From: Bacillus sp. 165
GTDB taxonomy: Bacteria > Bacillota > Bacilli > Bacillales > Bacillaceae_G
Reading direction: 5' to 3'
Assembly (NCBI RefSeq): GCF_017742235.1
Contig: NZ_JAGHKQ010000001.1
Coordinates: forward strand, 62,001 to 126,000
DNA: 64,000 nucleotides
In this document: one piece after another, positions 60,102-64,000 of the stretch
Layout of the letters: each line of letters opens with the position of its first letter
How positions within the stretch are numbered: the first letter of the stretch is position 1
Translations under genes and position numbers: made by a program
The notes under the pieces: generated by a model
Database searches by the model: none
Told to the model about the DNA's origin: nothing
Seen by the model: the letters and a program-made list of their open reading frames with translations, nothing else

Positions 60102-60704
60102 ATGACCATCCGATACCCCAATGGAAAGAGATATAATACAAAACTGCCTGCTCATAATCTACCGATAAAGAAACATACTTATAGTAACCGAGGTATGACA
60201 CTTGAAGAAGAATTGAATGAAACGAATCAATTTTATTTGGCAAACAATCTCGCCTGTATACATAAAAAGCCGACACCTCTTCAAATAGTAAAGGTCGATT
60301 ACCCAAGCAGAAGCGCCGCAGTAATTAAGGAAGCGTATTTTAAGCAGCCTTCTACGACTGATTACAACGGAGTGTACAAAGGAAAATATATTGATTTTGA
60401 AGCAAAAGAAACAAAAAATAAAACGAGCTTTCCGTTGCAAAACTTTCATCCGCACCAAATAGAGCATATGAACCAAGTACTGGAACACAACGGAATTGCA
60501 TTTGTTATTATTAAATTTACGCTGTATGACGAAATATATTTATTAGAAGCACAACATGTAATCGAATTCTGGAACAGACAGCTGACAGGCGGCAGAAAAT
60601 CCATATCTAAACAAGAAGCCAAAGAGAAAGGACACCTTTTACAGTACTCATATAATCCGCGGATACACTACATCGCTGTACTAGACAGGCTTTATTTTTC
60701 GTGA
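60102..60704 (+). CDS. recU: Holliday junction resolvase RecU
   Basis: Homodimeric nuclease that cuts four-way junctions during recombination and chromosome segregation, 200 aa, as in B. subtilis (206). The start has the RecU N-terminus [11 protein letters not shown] and the strand-exchange-stimulating region. Catalytic residues: [21 protein letters not shown], supplying Asp, Asp, Glu and Lys of the PD-(D/E)XK site. It is the first gene of the recU-ponA operon, which couples cell-wall synthesis with DNA repair. Confidence 0.96.
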   Translation: MTIRYPNGKRYNTKLPAHNLPIKKHTYSNRGMTLEEELNETNQFYLANNLACIHKKPTPLQIVKVDYPSRSAAVIKEAYFKQPSTTDYNGVYKGKYIDFEAKETKNKTSFPLQNFHPHQIEHMNQVLEHNGIAFVIIKFTLYDEIYLLEAQHVIEFWNRQLTGGRKSISKQEAKEKGHLLQYSYNPRIHYIAVLDRLYFS

Positions 60705-60764
60705 TAAAGTCATCAATAATTGCGTTTCGACTTTTTTTGAAAGTGAAAGGTAGGAGAAAGTATA

Positions 60765-63275
60765 ATGTCAGAAAACTATCGTTCTCGCGAAGAACGAAAA
60801 CAAGCAGAAAAACAGAAACAGGAGCAATCAAAAAAAGAGAAAGCTGCTAAAAAACAAAAAGGTTCCTTTTTTAAGAAATTTTTAATTGCGTTCTTATTAA
60901 TCGGTATAGTTACATTTGGAGCAGGCTGTGCCACATTTTTTTCCATGATAAAAGATGCTCCCACAATCGATGAATCTCTTTTAAGTGTTCCATTGTCTAC
61001 AAAATTCTACGATAAAGACGGAAATTTTATTTATGAATACGGAAAAGAACAGAGGACAAAAATTACATACGACCAACTTCCAAAAACGGTAGAAAATGCT
61101 TTTATAGCAACTGAAGATTCCCGTTTCTATCAACATCACGGGATTGACATCCAGCGTACGATAAAAGCGATTCTTGCCAATGTTACAGGAGGCTTTGGTT
61201 CACAGGGCGGAAGTACAATCACACAGCAAGTTGTTAAAAACTCCTTTCTGTCACCTGAAAAAACCATTAAACGTAAGGTACAAGAATGGTATTTAGCATA
61301 CAAACTAGAAGAAAAGTACTCTAAACATGAAATTTTAGAAATGTATTTAAACAAAATCTATTTTGGGAATTATGCGTATGGCGTTGCTACCGCTGCACAA
61401 AACTATTATGGAAAACCGTTAGATCAGCTAACTTTACCGGAAGCAGCTATGCTTGCTGGACTCCCGCAGGCACCAAGCGCATACGACCCGTCAGAGGAAG
61501 ATAATCGTCCTTCCGCTGAAAAACGCCGAAATATTGTATTAACATTGATGAATAAGCACGGCTATATTTCCACGCAAGAAATGGAAGAAGCAAAAAAAGT
61601 ACCTGTCGGTCAAGGGGTTATTGCTAAAAAAGAGAATAAAAGTATGCCATATCAAGCTTTCCTCGATGCGGTAGTAAAAGAAGTTGAGGCTACAGTACCC
61701 GATGTCGATATGAGCAGCGACGGTTTAAAAATCTATACAACATTAGATCCAAAAGCGCAATCTTATGCAGAAGAAATATTGAACACAAATAAATATATCT
61801 CTTATCCGAATGAACGCTTCCAAGCGGCATTCACGATGCTTGATACAAAAACAGGTGAAGTTCGGGCTATCGGGAGCGGTCGAAATGAGAATGCTGCAAA
61901 ATTTGCAGGAAAGAACTTTGCTATCGATATGGCTCGTCAGCCAGGATCTACATTTAAGCCGATTATGGACTATGGACCGGCCATTGAACACCTGAAGTGG
62001 TCAACATACCACCAAATTGCCGATGAACCATATACGTATTCAGATGGTACACCAATCAAAAATGCAGATAATAAACATATGGGTAATATCTCTATCCGTG
62101 AAGCTTTACGTTGGTCCCGTAATATTCCAGCTCTGAAAACATTGCAAGAGGTGGGACTTGACAAAGGAAAAGATTTTGCAGTAAGTCTAGGAATTCCACT
62201 AAAGGAAGCTTATGAATCTTACGCTATAGGAGGAAATGCAGTCTCTCCTATCCAACTGGCTGGTGCATACAGCGCATTTGCGAATAATGGAGAATTCAAT
62301 AAGCCACATACAGTTCGAAACATTGTATACCCTGACGGTAAAAAGATTGACTTTAAACCGAAGCCAAAGACAGTGATGAAAGATTATACAGCCTATATGA
62401 TTACTGATATGCTTCGAACAGTTGTACAATCCGGTACAGGTACGACAGCAAATATCCCTTCTATAGACTTAGCAGGTAAAACTGGAACTACTAACTTTGA
62501 TAAAGATGCCATAGCAAAATACAACCTTCCACGAGGTGCAACACATGATGCTTGGTTTGCTGGATACACTCCGCAATATACGATGGCTGTTTGGACCGGC
62601 TACGAAAAAACAACATCTCAAAATTACATGCTCGGCCAACAAACTAAAATTGGACAGCGTATATTTAAAGCAATGATGTCTCAGTTTGCTACGGATCGTT
62701 CCTCGTTCCAGCAACCGAATAGCGTTTATCGTATTGAAAAAGAATTATATATTAAAGGCGAAAAAGTCGATGATGTTCCAAATGAAAAAATCGATGTTCC
62801 AAGCGGAGTACAATTGAAATATGACCAAGAAATGAACACACTCTCATTAACATGGTCATACCCAGCTGATAAGCTGGAAGATACGAAATTTGAAATAAAT
62901 TACTCTGTCGATGGTGGCAATGCTACAAAGCTTACTTCGACAAATAAGACAGAGGTCACTGTCAGCGGCGTCAAACCAGGCAGCAAATACTCCTTCTCTG
63001 TCATCGCTGTTAAGAAAGAGAAGAAAAGTGACCCAGCTACCGTTACAATACTCATTCCAGACATAACACCTGAAGAACCAAGCGAACCGCCAGGTAATGG
63101 TAATGGCAACGGTAATGGTAATGGTAACGGTAATGGTAATGGTAATGGTAACGGTAATGGTAATGGTAATGGTAATGGTAATGGTAACGATCATGAAACC
63201 GGTGGAGACGGAGATGGTACTATACCGGGGTTACCTGATATAGGGACACCAACTGTTCCTCCTTCAAGACAATAA
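60765..63275 (+). CDS. ponA: Penicillin-binding protein 1 (PBP1, class A)
   Basis: Bifunctional peptidoglycan synthase of 836 aa. Cytoplasmic charged tail (to about residue 37), membrane helix (about 38-60), GT51 domain with EDSRFYQHHGID and GGSTITQQ, transpeptidase with STFKP (catalytic Ser), SRN and KTGTTN. An FN3 domain follows (about 690-770), then a low-complexity tail of Gly-Asn dipeptides (63090-63190) and a Pro-rich end. AGGAGAAAG precedes ATG 60765. Partners here are GpsB and RecU. Confidence 0.96.
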   Translation: MSENYRSREERKQAEKQKQEQSKKEKAAKKQKGSFFKKFLIAFLLIGIVTFGAGCATFFSMIKDAPTIDESLLSVPLSTKFYDKDGNFIYEYGKEQRTKITYDQLPKTVENAFIATEDSRFYQHHGIDIQRTIKAILANVTGGFGSQGGSTITQQVVKNSFLSPEKTIKRKVQEWYLAYKLEEKYSKHEILEMYLNKIYFGNYAYGVATAAQNYYGKPLDQLTLPEAAMLAGLPQAPSAYDPSEEDNRPSAEKRRNIVLTLMNKHGYISTQEMEEAKKVPVGQGVIAKKENKSMPYQAFLDAVVKEVEATVPDVDMSSDGLKIYTTLDPKAQSYAEEILNTNKYISYPNERFQAAFTMLDTKTGEVRAIGSGRNENAAKFAGKNFAIDMARQPGSTFKPIMDYGPAIEHLKWSTYHQIADEPYTYSDGTPIKNADNKHMGNISIREALRWSRNIPALKTLQEVGLDKGKDFAVSLGIPLKEAYESYAIGGNAVSPIQLAGAYSAFANNGEFNKPHTVRNIVYPDGKKIDFKPKPKTVMKDYTAYMITDMLRTVVQSGTGTTANIPSIDLAGKTGTTNFDKDAIAKYNLPRGATHDAWFAGYTPQYTMAVWTGYEKTTSQNYMLGQQTKIGQRIFKAMMSQFATDRSSFQQPNSVYRIEKELYIKGEKVDDVPNEKIDVPSGVQLKYDQEMNTLSLTWSYPADKLEDTKFEINYSVDGGNATKLTSTNKTEVTVSGVKPGSKYSFSVIAVKKEKKSDPATVTILIPDITPEEPSEPPGNGNGNGNGNGNGNGNGNGNGNGNGNGNGNGNDHETGGDGDGTIPGLPDIGTPTVPPSRQ
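63092..63188 (+). repeat. GGTAAT/GGTAAC hexamer repeat in ponA
   Basis: About sixteen copies of a six-base unit encoding Gly-Asn, giving a flexible repeat in the PBP1 C-terminus. Synonymous GGTAAT and GGTAAC alternate, as expected from replication slippage and drift; its length is likely to vary between strains. Confidence 0.9.
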
Positions 63276-63310
63276 AAAAGCATTCCCTCTATTTTGAGGG
63301 AATGCTTTTT
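63275..63310. terminator. Bidirectional terminator, ponA / ypoC
   Basis: AAAAAGCATTCCCTC / GAGGGAATGCTTTTT, perfect 15-bp stem, loop TATTTT. Confidence 0.95.
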
Positions 63311-63810
63311 TTCATGGCCATCGCTTTAAAAAACAGCTTTTCAGCTTCCTCATACAGTTCTGCCAATTGTATAAAAGAATGATAATGATCTGGTTGCTCC
63401 AAAATAAAGCCTATCCGCTCCTGAATATTAACAGGCTTATAAGACAGAGTTGCTAACTCGGTTGTCAAATCATGCAATGTAGCTACTGGCCCACGATTCA
63501 TCCAATACAGGGACGAAATTAAATGACCTGTATAAAGAACCATAGGGATTTTTGCTTCGTTTCGCTTGCGTAAACGAAATAAGGAAGACAACTCTGTTTT
63601 CTGTTCTTTCCAGCCTTTATAAACTAACGGGATTGCAGTTTCAATATCTTTCCACGGTTTATATATATTGAGATTATAGGCTGCCATATCGTATAAGAAA
63701 CATACTGTATGCAATGCTTCTTCAAATGACTGCGGCACATCATATGTTGCTTCACCTAAGAAAAAAGGAGTTACTTGAAACTCTTTAGGAACCATTACAT
63801 GTTTACTCAT
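63289..63810 (-). CDS. ypoC: YpoC-like protein
   Basis: Protein of 173 aa, starting MSKHVMVPKEFQVTPFFLGEAT, helical, with YKPVNIQERIGFILEQPDHYHSFIQLAELYEEAEK in the C-terminal half. Matches B. subtilis YpoC in place (next to nth) and, as far as I recall, length. Function unknown. Its ATG overlaps the nth stop (ATGA), so the two are translationally coupled. Confidence 0.85.
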   Translation of the reverse strand: MSKHVMVPKEFQVTPFFLGEATYDVPQSFEEALHTVCFLYDMAAYNLNIYKPWKDIETAIPLVYKGWKEQKTELSSLFRLRKRNEAKIPMVLYTGHLISSLYWMNRGPVATLHDLTTELATLSYKPVNIQERIGFILEQPDHYHSFIQLAELYEEAEKLFFKAMAMKKSIPSK

Positions 63811-64000
63811 CTAACTTCTTTTCCCTTCATTCGTTTTTTCCCCTCTCGACATACATCAAGCAGCGGACAAACTTCACATTGCGGACGTTGTGCTTTACAG
63901 TGGTATCGTCCAAAAAAGATTAATCGATGATGCGTAATACTCCATTCTTCTTGTGGTATTTTTTTCATCAAAGCCTGTTCTACCTCTAGCACTGAGTCCT
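63807..64000 (-). CDS. nth: Endonuclease III, C-terminal part
   Basis: Partial: the 5' part of the gene lies beyond the window. The visible C-terminus carries the FCL cluster loop, CKAQRPQCEVCPLLDVC (cysteines spaced C-X6-C-X2-C-X5-C), which binds a 4Fe-4S cluster, preceded by HHRLIFFGRYHC. Nth excises oxidised pyrimidines with DNA glycosylase and AP lyase activity. Ends EVR. The gene order nth-ypoC-ponA is as in B. subtilis. Confidence 0.95.
   Translation of the reverse strand, partial: DSVLEVEQALMKKIPQEEWSITHHRLIFFGRYHCKAQRPQCEVCPLLDVCREGKKRMKGKEVR

Noticed and set aside
62856-63194. Minus-strand frame rich in Ile/Thr over the ponA tail
   Set aside because: Antisense of the Gly-Asn hexamer repeat; not a gene.
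1-64000. Insertion sequences, prophage, tRNA or rRNA genes
   Set aside because: No transposase, integrase, terminal repeats, tRNA-like T-loop (GGTTCGAATCC) or rRNA sequence was recognised on either strand.

Overview
The window comes from a spore-forming Bacillus, most like the Bacillus cereus group or a near relative. The evidence is strong AGGAGG-type ribosome sites, frequent GTG and TTG starts, spore coat genes (cotH, two cotG-like, cotD, yppG), an SspM-type spore protein, and a long right-hand block whose gene order I recognise from Bacillus subtilis (cspD-ypzA-ypeQ-ypeP-ypdQ ... ypcP-ypbS-dynA-ypbQ-bcsA-ypwA-ypvA-yptA-ypsC-rnpB-gpsB-ypsA-cotD-yppG-yppF-yppE-yppD-sspM-yppC-recU-ponA-ypoC-nth). 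A species cannot be fixed from sequence reading alone.

Left half (1-32.8 kb). This is an accessory mosaic of short operons. It starts inside an intracellular-type subtilisin, followed by an amino-acid ABC permease/ATPase pair, a 40-bp tandem-repeat tract, and the divergent cotH / cotG-like cluster. Next come an MBL hydrolase, Nudix and histidine phosphatase genes, a broken fosB, an OppA-type lipoprotein, ogt, namA and a MESH1-type hydrolase. A zinc module follows: a TIGR03943 protein and permease face a ZnuA-type lipoprotein across two Zur-like boxes. A COG0523 GTPase lies further on. A deleted 'abortive infection' gene, esterase, MFS, PerR-box Dps, YkvI, RsgA, beta-phosphoglucomutase, topB, an HtrA-like membrane protease, LysE and YqcI/YcgG genes complete this half.

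Right half (32.9-64 kb). This is conserved core. It holds cold shock protein, two RNase HI-like proteins, a GDYXXLXY/DUF2157 pair, the YpcP 5'-3' exonuclease preceded by a structured RNA (6S-like), a rhodanese, the dynamin DynA, and the YpbQ/BcsA alkylpyrone pair. M32 carboxypeptidase, DinG-type helicase, 23S methyltransferase, RNase P RNA, GpsB, coat genes, RecU and PBP1 follow. RecU-PonA links Holliday-junction resolution with cell-wall synthesis, and GpsB is a PBP1 partner in the same block.

Regulation visible in the sequence includes two Zur-like sites, a perfect PerR box, a perfect Fur box over the start of a 29-aa membrane peptide gene that ORF callers would miss, and a palindromic operator in a promoter spacer. 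Many perfect intrinsic terminators share arms with the stop codons of one or both neighbours. I found no CRISPR array, tRNA, rRNA operon, insertion sequence or prophage. No wholly new multi-gene system stands out. The best candidates for new biology are the Fur-controlled micropeptide, the RNA ahead of ypcP, the paired repeat proteins beside CotH, and the 40-bp repeat tract.
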